Shown here: positions 26,331-36,977 of the stretch, piece by piece
Layout: each line of letters begins with the position of its first letter
How positions within the stretch are numbered: the first letter of the stretch is position 1
Translations under genes and position numbers: made by a program
NCBI GenBank assembly: GCA_947687605.1
Contig: CANTUT010000019.1
Span: 13,081,501-13,145,500 of the forward strand
DNA: 64,000 nucleotides
Reading direction: 5' to 3'
From: Reutealis trisperma
Lineage: Eukaryota; Streptophyta; Magnoliopsida; Malpighiales; Euphorbiaceae
The notes under the pieces: model-generated
Databases searched by the model: none
What the model was told of the DNA's origin: nothing
Seen by the model: the letters and a program-made list of their open reading frames with translations, nothing else

Positions 26331-26565
26331 ATCATGTATTCATGAGGAGGAGATTTTAGTGCACTGTACTCTTTTTTCCTTAGCCTAGGTTTTTGTTCCA
26401 TTGGGTTTTCTTGGCAAAGTTTTTAATGAGGTAGTGTTATGGCGCAAATTTTGTACAAAAATAATGTATTATTTTTCCTTCATTAAGATTTTTTCCCACA
26501 GGATTTTTTCTTAGTAAGATTTTAACGAAACATATTTTTTATAACAGACATCCAAGGAGGAGTGT

Positions 26566-26801
26566 TGTGATAATATTAATGATGATATTTAAGTAGTATG
26601 ATATGATTGGATATCTATCACTATATCTATAGATAGTTTTCTTATATAGAAATAGTTTTCTTGTATAGGATTCTATCTTCGATCATATTTTTGTAACCTT
26701 TTACACCTATAAATAGGTGCTATAGTCAATGAAATAACATATAAAAATTATTCTCTCTTCTATTCTCTCTATTCTCTATAATTGTTCTTTATTTTATAAT
26801 A
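26566..26801 (+). repeat. 3' LTR of Copia-2
   Basis: Follows the purine-rich CCAAGGAGGAGTGT. It matches 18322-18576 with many substitutions and is 19 bases shorter. CACCTATAAATAGGTGCTATAG is kept. Confidence 0.88.
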
Positions 26802-26807
26802 GTTCAT

Positions 26808-27131
26808 TCTTTTTTTATTCTGCTAAAAATAAACAAAAAATAAAAAGATTTGTTGCCCAAAATAACCCTCTCTTCTCACTCTTTCCCATCTATTCTCTCA
26901 TCTCTCTTTCCTATCTCTCTCTCATCTACAAAATGAAATTATATTGAACTTATGCGAAACTTGAAGAAAATAAGGAAGTCCATTCTCCACAAGTCTAAAA
27001 TTAAGCTCCTGTTTGAAATGCAAATTTTCCAATAATTTAATTCAATTCTTATATTTGAAAAATATAACTAATAAAATTCAACTAGTTAGGCTTCAGACTA
27101 TATATTATCAACAGAAAATATGTGAAGCAAA

Positions 27132-27170
<39 letters not shown>

Positions 27171-27340
27171 CTTGACAAAGTTCAAGATTATATTTCAATA
27201 AATTATATTTTTCAGGAAAAAAATATCCATCAAACTAGCATTGAAATGAGTAAAACAGAAACTCTGATCAAAGAATACAAAAACTGACACAAAAAAAAAA
27301 TCAATAAAAAAAAAAAAAGCAAAATCACACAGGCAAAATT
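26808..27340 (+). repeat. Right copy of the ~540-bp direct repeat
   Basis: Matches 17771-18316 in order, with a (TA)n expansion at 27136-27168. It continues without the Copia element into the flank of the F-box gene. The short frame at 27013-27201 is repeat translation. Confidence 0.85.
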
Positions 27341-27534
27341 ATATATGATCCACTAATATGATATAAATAAACAAACAATAGTTATGGAAAAAAAGAGTAA
27401 AGAGATTATATTATTATAAAGACATACAGATTTGAGAACGATGAAAATGAAAGAGCTATGATGGTGCAAAGAACGGCAAGAGTGTTCGTATGAAAAATGA
27501 AAGAGCTATGAAGTTCTTTTATCTGTCCTCAATT

Positions 27535-28737
27535 TCAATACATCGGGATAATTATTTCATCTGAATAATTCTTCCCTTGATCAATTAATGCTAGGCTCTC
27601 CATATACTTATAAACAAGGGAATATCCACGATGCATTCTAGGAATAAGATGATTCTTAATCTGCTGGGTTTTAAGGTCATATGAAACTATCTTTCTGCAC
27701 CTAAAATGTTCCAGTATTATCTCTTGATTAATTGTTATCCCCAGCACAATTGTTTTTCCCGTTCCTTCCAAGCATGTAATTCCCTCTTTCTCAAACATCT
27801 TCACCCAGGATTCTACTACCCCATACTCTTTCATCACCCATAAATCAGTTGTACCACTTCTAGTAACTGCAATTGAAGACTCTCCGTATGCTATAACAGA
27901 CACGATATGATGATTAAAAGAATTATATTTTTTCAAACATTCGGGCAACATAATTTCACCAAAGACCTCATCTCTTACATCAAACACCATTAATTTCAGA
28001 ATTTTTTCTTCTCTATCACAAGCAATCCAATGGAACGCACCATTCACAAAAAATGGAACACAAAGACGACTAAGATAACAATTATCAGCAATATAACGAT
28101 GTTTCGGTGTAATATGGGTAATGTCCTTCAAGGAATCTGATTTAAGAGAATAAAGATCCGCCTTCACCAAATCTCTAGTTTCATTTTCAGTCATCATTCT
28201 TAATATTTTGAAATCATTGGTGTTAGAATCAAAGCCAATACCAAGTAAGTCGTCGAATCCCATGGCACCGCGCTTACGAATACTGGTATTGAATTTTGAA
28301 ATTGTTAGTGTTTTTCGAATTGACGGGTTCCAGAGGATGATTTTGTAACGCAAATCATTAAACAAGCATACCAGACCATTGCAAGAACCTGCAGATTTAA
28401 AGCATGGGACTTTGGCCGATAAGACTGGCCGAATATGCTCGTTCTTGTCGTCCAACTGTTTGTTGCCGCAACACAAGGAGTATTGATATTGAAGTCCTTC
28501 TGAGTCTTTCGCAACATAGTTCACTGAGAGGCGAAGCACGACTAGTTGGGGATTGTTTGTGTTTGAAAAAGAGAATTTGCGAAAGTGGGTAGATATGAAG
28601 TTGGGGCTTTTGATTAGAGAATTCCATGATTTGCACACTGTGGTGCACTGTAATAAGGACTTGACGGGTAGGTTATACAAAATTTCTTCTATTATTTCTT
28701 CGGGTATATGATCAGATGATGCCATTGTCAAAGTCAC
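27535..28737 (-). CDS. F-box protein with F-box-associated (FBA) interaction domain
   Basis: An intact single-exon frame of 400 residues on the minus strand. The F-box lies near residues 9-50: PEEIIEEILYNLPVKSLLQ, then CKSWNSLIKSPNFISTHFRK. Next come the landmarks of FBA-type proteins such as CPR30 and At3g23880: GSCNGLVCL, LWNPSIRKT, GIGFDSNTNDFKILRM, YSLKSDSLKDI, FVNGAFHWIAC, VFDVRDEVFGEIMLPE and SYDLKTQQIK. Such proteins bridge Skp1 in an SCF ubiquitin ligase to a substrate through the FBA part. The substrate cannot be read from sequence. Either M1 or M5 (MASSDHIPEE) could be the start; the second fits family N-termini slightly better. Length and lack of introns fit the family. Transposons flank it on both sides. 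Confidence 0.93.
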   Translation of the reverse strand: MTLTMASSDHIPEEIIEEILYNLPVKSLLQCTTVCKSWNSLIKSPNFISTHFRKFSFSNTNNPQLVVLRLSVNYVAKDSEGLQYQYSLCCGNKQLDDKNEHIRPVLSAKVPCFKSAGSCNGLVCLFNDLRYKIILWNPSIRKTLTISKFNTSIRKRGAMGFDDLLGIGFDSNTNDFKILRMMTENETRDLVKADLYSLKSDSLKDITHITPKHRYIADNCYLSRLCVPFFVNGAFHWIACDREEKILKLMVFDVRDEVFGEIMLPECLKKYNSFNHHIVSVIAYGESSIAVTRSGTTDLWVMKEYGVVESWVKMFEKEGITCLEGTGKTIVLGITINQEIILEHFRCRKIVSYDLKTQQIKNHLIPRMHRGYSLVYKYMESLALIDQGKNYSDEIIIPMY

Positions 28738-28739
28738 AG

Positions 28740-30530
28740 AAAAAAAGACGCAAAAAGAAATTGTATATTTAAGAATATGAGAAGACGCAAAAAGAGTTGT
28801 GTATATATATATATATATATATATATGCCGAATTCAATTGGGTAAAGGATTATTTATTTTTTAAAAATATAAGCAAGGAGTTGTTTTTTATTAGGAGTCC
28901 AAAAGCGATGCATTTATGATTATTTTGAATATTTATTTTTTAATAAATAAATTGTTCCAAAGTCTAAATTATTATTTACTTGTTGTTTTGGTTAACTCTA
29001 CTTCAATTCAAATTATTGATATAGGTAATGGAAGATACGGGGTAATTGGGTCAGCTAGCCACTGTATGCAACTGTTTTGGTGTTTATTAGGAATAATGGA
29101 GAAGTATTGATGCCATTGTCTAGAATTGGCTGATTGAATCTAGAAATGCAATACATACAAATAATTGAACGGTATTCATGATATGAAAAGAAATTAATAT
29201 CAGTTCTCATTCGGCAATATAAGGCGATCTTGACCTTCCATTAGCTTTGCAGATTGGTTTATATCTCTAGTTTTTATCTATGAAAGGATGTCTCTCCCAG
29301 CAGTTGTGTAACTGCTCAATGAAATAAGTAAGCTGAATGAATCCATATTACGTACACTAACAACAATACAATCCTATAAAGATGTACATGAAAACTGAAA
29401 ATTGTCCTTCATCAAAAGATAACCCTCCTAAGCCAGACTATTAGACAGCATATAAGATCTATAATCACCATTTAGAGATACTAGTTTTTTCTTAACATAC
29501 TTCACATGTTGATATCCATTATAATTTGTTACGACTCATTTTAAAACATACATAAAAATAAAAAATATTTAATTAAAATATAAATCTAGATTAGTTAATA
29601 TACCCATTTAAATATAGAAGAGTGGGGAAAATATTTAATTAAAATATAAATTTATATTAGTTAATATACTCATTTAAATATAGAAGAGTGAGGAAAACAA
29701 ATTTATTTAAGAGCCATTTTATTTATTGCTTGCTAATTGTTTAATTAAACTAGATCAATATAGATATTTATTTATTGAATATTAGATAACAATAATTAAT
29801 TGGTATATAATTTTTCACAATTGGTTTTGAGGTCAATTTACAAACTTCAAGTGACATTATTCTTTATGGAATAATCTACTTAAATATTACAATTATATAT
29901 ATTACACATTATTTATTTATTGCTATGTAATACAAAATAATATGCATTATTAAAAATAATTCCTTTTAACGGCATATAATTTGCATGAGATGAAAGTTCA
30001 AATATTTGATAATAGTAAGAATTAATAGTATTATAGTCTCTAAGGAAAATAAAATCATATGTACACAAATGTGTAAGCAACACAAGTGAAAAAAAATTTA
30101 AGGTCCCATTTAAAAATCTTTATGCTTCATATTCTATAAAAAAAAATTAATTAAATTTGAATCACATGGTTACTTTAAAATCCATATACAATATTAGTGT
30201 ACCAGAGCACTTAAGAAATATAGAATTTTATATGCAAATAAAAATAAATGTATATTGAAAATAATTTAAGAAATTGGAATAAAATTATTCATTTAAAATT
30301 AGGTTAAATATGTTTGAGATAATCCGGTTAGAAAGAAATTGATGTATTATTTACAATATTGATCAAAATTCTTTATTTAGATTAACATATAATTAAAATT
30401 TTATTGGTCATGAACACCAATTTATATAATGCATAACATTTATATCAATAAAGTTTTATGGAATAATTTTTTTAATCTTTTCTTTTTTTTGTTTTTTTCA
30501 ATAACAATGTCTAGCAACATTGCAATGGTG
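28740..30530. other. Intergenic region between F-box gene and CACTA element
   Basis: Upstream of the F-box gene there is a short (TA)n at 28802-28826. At about 29567-29697 a 67-68 bp AT-rich unit (TTAATTAAAATATAAATCTA ... AATATAGAAGAGTG) is present twice in tandem. No gene is supported; the small frame at 28916-29110 shows no family feature. Confidence 0.45.
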
Positions 30531-30533
30531 AAT

Positions 30534-31000
30534 CACTACAAGAATTATGTGATACTGTGACAAGATTCATAGTGATGAAATTAATTTTGTCACAAAAAAT
30601 GTTCTTATTGTGACAAAAAGAAAATTTATCAGATTAAACATGGAATACTGCCAAATAGTGACAAAATAAATTTTTGTCACGACAAAGAGAAACATAATGT
30701 GTATAGTAACAAAAAAAAAATTATCACAATATTTTGATACTAAAATTTATTGCTAATGTTATTCATTTATTATGACAAAAATATATTAGTTACAAATATC
30801 TTTTCTCACAATAAGTATATATTATAGTGACAAAATGAATATCTCATTACAAATCAATTGGTTAAATATAATAATGACAAATTGTGTTTGTCACAATAAA
30901 TTTTCGTATTTCATGACAAATTTTATTATAAAGTATAGTATGACAAATAACTTTCATCACAAAAATATTTATAACTAAAAATATTATTTATTATAAAAAT
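30534..31000. repeat. Left sub-terminal GTGACAAA repeats of the CACTA element
   Basis: At least eight TGTGACAAA, GTGACAAAA or TTTTGTCAC words in alternating orientation lie within about 450 bp of the end. The right side mirrors this at 43010-43360. Confidence 0.8.
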
Positions 31001-31394
31001 AATAAACATAACCATCTATATGTATACGATAATTTTTAATATGATAGCAACAAAATTTTATAAAAAATAAAGGATGTGTAATTTATTTTGGTGAATATTT
31101 TTATTACCACATTGAAAGTAATAATATCAAAATTATTTAAAAAATATATAATTATAAAGAGCTTAAACCAAGTAGACTATAAAATATTTTATTATTATTA
31201 ATTTAAATAATTTCAAAACGTAAAAAAAATATAGTTATATATTTATTATATATTTATATAACTAAGGACTAAAGATAATAATTTTACACGTAATTAAATT
31301 ATCAATTAATTTTCCATGTATCCTATCAAAACCAATTAGGAAGCATATATAGAGAGAAATTAATATTCACAGATGTTATATTTGTCCAGTCACT

Positions 31395-31396
<2 letters not shown>

Positions 31397-31453
<57 letters not shown>
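31397..31453. repeat. (TA)n microsatellite beside the Gypsy insertion
   Basis: About 28 TA units followed by AGTATTTCACT, where the Gypsy element begins. The same (TA)n-AGTATTTCACT arrangement recurs at 41739-41832. Confidence 0.95.
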
Positions 31454-31455
<2 letters not shown>

Positions 31456-31464
31456 TATTTCACT

Positions 31465-32103
31465 TGATGAGGGATAAATGTGACTCTCAAGAGAGACTTG
31501 GATCCTCCTGTATCTAAGGCCCATTATAAGGCCTCCAGGAACTATGGGAAAGAGAAAAAAGCCCATTGGCCAGGTCCTAGAGCGACTCAAGTCCAAAGGC
31601 TTTCAGACAAGCTGTTACTCCCCTCTTTTGGCAAATGACTTGCTGAACAAGCAATGGCCGAAGCCCTCTGAGGACGTGTCCAGTCATCTAGCAGAAGGAC
31701 AAGTCCTCAGACAGTCTACACCATGTCTTGACAACCCTCTCAATGAACATCTCTAAGGATGGGACAGAGGACATGCGCCTGCCACCAATTCTCACCAACT
31801 AGCATGGCCAAATGATAGGGGACATCCCTTCTCAGAAAGAGGTGTTAGACATATCTAACCCGAAACTATACAAAAGGGAAAGAAAAGCCTAAACACAGTT
31901 AGTTGGAATTCTACATTCTCTCACCCCCTTTCTCTCACTAAAAATACTCTGAATTGAGTACTAACTTGATCGTTGGAGGGTCTTAACCAGGCAAAAAGCC
32001 TGGCTCCTCCTTGATCCTTTTTCTTCTCCTTCGCAGGTATCAGGCTCCAGGCCTAAAAGAGGAGATACAACCCATTCCCTTTCATATTGATCAAGCCTGA
32101 TCA
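31465..32103 (+). repeat. 5' LTR of the Gypsy element
   Basis: 639 bp, starting TGATGAGGGATAAATG and ending CAAGCCTGATCA. Its twin is at 41060-41698. Small frames inside are shared by both LTRs and are not genes. Confidence 0.95.
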
Positions 32104-32106
32104 AAT

Positions 32107-32124
32107 TGGCGCCGTCTGTGGGGA
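32107..32124 (+). other. Primer-binding site of the Gypsy element
   Basis: TGGCGCCGTCTGTGGGGA lies three bases after the 5' LTR. TGGCGCCGT-type sites at this position are typical of plant Athila/Tat Gypsy elements. Confidence 0.85.
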
Positions 32125-32190
32125 ACGTGAGCTAATCTTCTCTCGACGTTGCATTTTACTTCTACTTGCCTGTGAAGGAAATTCACCATT

Positions 32191-35100
32191 ATGACGAGCC
32201 CCGATGATCCTGAATCTTCAACCCCCTCAAATCCTAGAGACTCTCTTCCAACACCTACTGATCCTTCCCTGGCAACTCCCATTGACCTAAACACATCGCT
32301 CCAGCTCCTTATTTCTCAACAAAACATAGATGGATTGAGTCAAACCCCTCTGAACCTTCCAAATCTAGACCTAGCTCTCGCGTTGCAGTTTATTAACACT
32401 ATAGCTGCATTTGTGAGAAGCTTTCAGCAACAAACTCCTCCGGCACAGACCCTCGTCACTGTTCCAGAAATCACCCCGAGGAGGAAGGTCGCTCGAACCC
32501 TGGATTATGAGAAGCAATCCCAAGGACTCACAAGGGTTAACGAAGAACAACTGGTCCACCTGGGTGGAAATGTGGAGGGGAGGACGGAAGAGTAGCTTGG
32601 AGGAGAGAAGAGTTCGACCGAGGAAGAAGGGAGTACGCAAGCTTTGCTCCCAGATAGTGAACGTAAACTCTTGCATGGAAAAAATTTTCATGCAAGTAAT
32701 GTGGAACGGGGTGGAGGAAGGAATAAAGGAAAATATGAGTACAAGGAACCAAAATATGGGAAAAGAGAAAACTCGAGAGGAAGGGAACAGAATAGAGGGG
32801 AATATTCTGTTGCTAGCCACCCCTCGCGGGCCCGAAGCAGAAGGTCACTCGTTAGTGGCAACAGCCGTAGAAAGAAAGAAGAGGAGGTGAGAGGTGCTGT
32901 GAATAAGTTTTTGGAAGAAATGAATCAAGGTTTTAACGGGAAAGCCATGGATACCACCTTAAAGCTCACCCTAAAGTCTCCTTTTACCAGATCCATCAGA
33001 GAGTACATCATGCCCAGCAAGTTCAAACCACCATCGTTGAAGAAATACAATGGGGAGACCGATCCCAGAGTCCACATTATGGACTACAAGCATGCGGTTG
33101 AATTGCAGATGGCAGATGATGAAACTCTATGTAGAGCATTCAGAGGATCTTTAGAGGGAGCTGCAATAAGATGGTTTGATGGCTTGGAAGAAGGAAGTGT
33201 CCGCTCTTTTATGGAGCTGGCCAGATCCTTTATTCACCGATTTGCTTCTAGTATCCCGGTGGAGCGAAAGACTCAATATTTAGAAACGGTGGTGCAAAAG
33301 GAAAATGAATCCTTAAGGGATTACATGGCTCGATTCAATCGAGAAGCCTTGAAATTCACGCACTTGGATCAAGCTCGAGTAGTGGAAGCTCTGCAGAATG
33401 GGACCTCTCATACGGATTTCCTCAAAGCCCTTTGTCACCATGCTCCCCTTACCCTGGAGGACGCAATGGCACTAGCCCAGAAATATGTACGGCAAGACGA
33501 CACTTTGGCCTTTAACCAGATGGCAAAGCGGAGAGGAATAGAGATCATTCCTAAAGAGGAGCCGAAGGCAAAGCGGGAAAAGAAGATAGAAAAAAAGCAA
33601 GACGAGAAGCCATCTGGCGGACGAAGGAGAGGAAGAAATAATCAATCACGATCTAATTTCGATCCCAGCAAATTCACCCCTCTCAATGCCAGTCCAGCCG
33701 AAGTCTTCGCAACCTTCAAGGATCAAAATATATGGGCTCGCCCCAAACCTATGGTTGCTCCCCCAGAGAAGAGAGATCAGAACAAGTATTGCCTCTTTCA
33801 TAACACTTATTGTCACAACACCAATGATTGTAGGCAGCTGATGGAGGAAATTGAAAGGTTGATCAAACAGGGTTACTTGGGAAAATTCGTAAAAAGAGAA
33901 GAATCAGGTAGAGCTGGCCCTGGTGAGGATAAAGGAAGATATCCAGAGAGAGTTAATGATGGTTCGGCAGGGACCATTCATTGTATCACTGGGGGACCAG
34001 GCGAAGCTCAGGAAAGTAGAAATAGTACAAAGACCTTAGCTAGACGAAGCGAAAGGCCTGAGTATGTTTACTGTGAGGGGGGGAGAAATCGACTAGAGAG
34101 ACCAGATAGAAGTGTCCTTCGCACCCCCCACGTTGATCCATTAGTGATCCAAGCAATCATAGCTAACTATGTAGTCAAAAGAATCCTGGTCGATGAAGGA
34201 AGTTCGGTCAACCTACTAACGAAGGAAGTATATTTGAAGATGGGTCTCAAGGAAGAAGATCTGGAAGAAGTGGGAAACCCAGTTCGCACTTTGGACGGAA
34301 CAGAGGTCCCATCAATTGGAGTGGCGAAACTACCCTTCACAGTTGGCACTACCCCTGAAAGTGTAACTACTATGGCCATATTTGTTGTTGTCAGGACACA
34401 TCTGGCGTACAATGTCTTGATGGGCAGACCACTGCTATATGACCTGGATGCTTCAACGAATATCAGACATTTGAGAATGACAGTTCCAAAGCCCAACGGA
34501 GAAGAATTTCACGTCTATGGCAGTCAAGACGGATGGGCAGAAAGGCAGAGAAACAAAAAGATAAAGAAGGGCAAAGTCACTGCTGAGGAGGTAGTTGCAG
34601 TCGAAATCGCTGCTCCTGAGAAAAGAACCGAGCCCGTCGATAGGTTGGAAAGGGTGATGGTTAGAAAAGAGCCCGAAGAGTTCCTGATGGTTAATTCTTC
34701 CTTAGAAAATGAGCAGAAGACGTTCACGCACCAGTTCCTAAAGGAGCATATCCACAATTTTGCCTGGTCTTCGGCAGAGATGGGAGGGGTAAAGCCCGAA
34801 GTAATAATGCATCAATTGAATGTAGATCTCGCCTGCAGACCAGTCAAGCAGAAGAAAAGATGCTTTGACTCGGAGCGGCAAGCGATCATCGATCAGGAAA
34901 TAGACAAGCTCCTGAAGGCGAAGTTTATCAGGGAAGTACAATATCTGGAATGGCTAGCGAACGTGGTGCTAGTTAAGAAGGCGAATGAGACTTTTCAGAT
35001 GTGTGTAGACTTCACAGATTTGAACAAAGTCTGTCCAAAAGACTCTTTTCCATTGCCCATGATCGATAAACTGGTAGATTTGACGGCTGGATATAGATTT

Positions 35101-35238
35101 TTATCGTCTTTGGATGCAAAGCAAGGATATCACCAGATCAAAATGCACCCGGATGATAAGGAGAAAACCTCATTCATAACAAAGAAGGGCATATACTGTT
35201 ATGTGTCAATGCCCTTCGGCTTGAAAAATGCCCCTCAT
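32191..35238 (+). pseudogene. Gypsy gag, protease and N-terminal half of reverse transcriptase
   Basis: One plus-strand frame starts MTSPDDPESSTPSNP at 32191, is cut by a single TAG at 32593-32595 and continues to the junction near 35238. Gag core: AFRGSLEGAAIRWFDGLEEG and IHRFASSIPVERKTQYLETV. A zinc-knuckle-like CLFHNTYCHNTNDC follows, then a protease-like domain, ILVDEGSSVNLLTKEVY, where the usual D-T/S-G is D-E-G. The reverse transcriptase start has CVDFTDLNKVCPKDSFPLP, LSSLDAKQGYHQIKMH and MPFGLKNA. The frame then passes directly into integrase sequence out of frame. The YxDD active site, RNase H and integrase zinc finger are absent, so no replication enzyme can be made from this copy. 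Confidence 0.92.
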
Positions 35239-35240
35239 GC

Positions 35241-36161
35241 TAGAAATTCAATAGTGGAAAATACGTCCCAGCAGCGGAGCAGGTCCCCATTTCCAGTGCG
35301 TGGCCCTTCGCTAAGTGGGGGGTAGACATAGTTGGGCCCTTCCCAGCAGCATTAAGTCAGAGAAAGTTTCTCCTAGTAGCAGTTGAGTACTTCACCAAAT
35401 GGGTAGAAGCCAAACCTCTAGCCACTATCACTGCAGAAAGGGTGATCAGCTTCTTATGGTGGAACATCGTGTGCAGATTCAGCATTCCCTATCAGCTTAT
35501 CAGTGACAATGGCAAACAATTCGATAATGCTAGAGTCAGGTCCTTTTGTTCAGGGCTTCAGATCAAACAACATTTCTCGTCAGTAGCCCATCCTTAAACA
35601 AATGGCCAGACGGAGGTAACAAATTGGACTATCCTGTAAGGCCTGAAGCAGAGGTTAGAAGGATATGGTCAAAGTTGGGCAGACGAACTACATCATGTCA
35701 TATGGGCTTATAGAACTACTCCTAGGCAACCCACAGGAGAGACCCCATTCAGCCTGACCTATGGCATAGAGGCGATAATCCCCATGGATATAGGCCTCCC
35801 CAATGAAAGGATCAATTATTGCGAAGACAGACACAATGATCAAGCTAGAAGGATCGATCTGGATCTCCTAGAAGAACTCAGAGAATCAGCCAGCATTCGA
35901 ATGGCTAATTACAATCAACGAACTGCTAATCATTTCAACAAGAAAGTCAAGCGTAGAGTGTTCGGCAAAGGGGATCTAGTAATGAGATTCTTAGAGGCTA
36001 CAGGAAAACGTGAAGGCACAGGCAAGCTTGCACCTCCATGGGAAGGACCTTTCCAAATAAAAAGAGTCCTGAGTCCTAGCACCTACAAACTTGTAACCCT
36101 AGAAGGTGTGAAAATTCCTCACACTTGGAACATCCAACACCTCAAGATGTATTACCAATAA
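35241..36161 (+). pseudogene. Gypsy integrase core and C-terminal domain (two nonsense codons)
   Basis: This is in a frame one step off the upstream reverse transcriptase. It begins just before the core, VPISSAWPFAKWGVDIVGP, with the three acidic positions in GVDIVGP, LISDNGKQFDN and NGQTEV. TAA codons at 35595-35597 and 35637-35639 interrupt it. The tail is open from 35784 and ends FGKGDLVMRFLEATG, GKLAPPWEGPFQIKRV, HTWNIQHLKMYYQ, the normal C-terminal fold of plant Gypsy integrases. The HHCC zinc finger lies within the deletion. Integrase inserts element DNA into the nucleus genome; this copy cannot. Confidence 0.9.
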
Positions 36162-36209
36162 TAATAACAGATATGCAGTTTGCCTCAGATTGTCTCCATT
36201 CGCATCAAC

Positions 36210-36671
36210 GAAGCCTCACCAAGAGTGAGAAGAACTTTCCTAAGGGAGAGCCTAAGCCCTAGTAAATCTAGGCACGAAGCCTCACCAAGAGTGAGAAGAA
36301 CTTTCCTAAGGGAGAGCCTAAGCCCTAGTAAATCTAGGCACGAAGCCTCACCAAGAGTGAGAAGAACTTTCCTAAGGGAGAGCCTAAGCCCTAGTAAATC
36401 TAGGCACGAAGCCTCACCAAGAGTGAGAAGAACTTTCCTAAGGGAGAGCCTAAGCCCTAGTAAATCTAGGCACGAAGCCTTACCAAGAGTGAGAAGAACT
36501 TTTCTAAGGGAGAGCCTAAGCCCTAGTAAATCTAGGCACGAAGCCTCACCAAGAGTGAAAAGAACTTTCCTAAGGGAGAGCCTAAGCCCTAGTAAATCTA
36601 GGCACGAAGCCTCACCAAGAGTGAGAGAACTTTCCTAAGGGAGAGCCCAAACCCTAGTAAATCTAGGCATA
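36210..36671 (+). repeat. Seven-copy 66-bp tandem repeat downstream of integrase
   Basis: Unit starts are at 36210, 36276, 36342, 36408, 36474, 36540 and 36606. The unit runs GAAGCCTCACCAAGAGTGAG ... AGTAAATCTAGGCAC. Six copies are almost identical; the seventh has a one-base deletion and decays. Because 66 is divisible by three, a frame from 36180 stays open through six units and gives a 22-residue repeat (ASPRVRRTFLRESLSPSKSR). It sits in the untranslated stretch between pol and the antisense gene; short tandem arrays here are common in Tat-type elements. Translation is not supported. Confidence 0.92.
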
Positions 36672-36977
36672 AAGCTAAGGAGGCCTAAAGGGAGAAGAAG
36701 ACGAACGTGCTCGAACTCCAATTGGAAGGATAGCTTCGCTAAGGTGTTTCACAATGCTTGTTGGATTACAGCGTGAATGGGATCCCCATACAAGTAAGGT
36801 GTACACAAAACAGAAGCATAATAACTGTATTATTCATTGAAGTAAATGTATTACATTTATTTACAAAAGAATGAAAAATACAAGTGAGAAAAATACAAAA
36901 GAATGAAGAAAATGCAAGTAACAAAAAATAAAATAATACAATAAAAGAATGATAAAGTGGAAAAAAGGAAAAAACAT

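Noticed and set aside
32371..32820. A 149-residue minus-strand frame inside the Gypsy gag region
   Set aside because: It is the shadow of the gag frame, which has clear domain matches on the plus strand.
36180..36638. A 152-residue repeat protein downstream of integrase
   Set aside because: The frame is open only because the repeat period is 66 bp; there is no start context, family match or sign of separate expression.
36210..36671. CRISPR-like array
   Set aside because: Units are contiguous with no variable spacers and lie in a plant retrotransposon.
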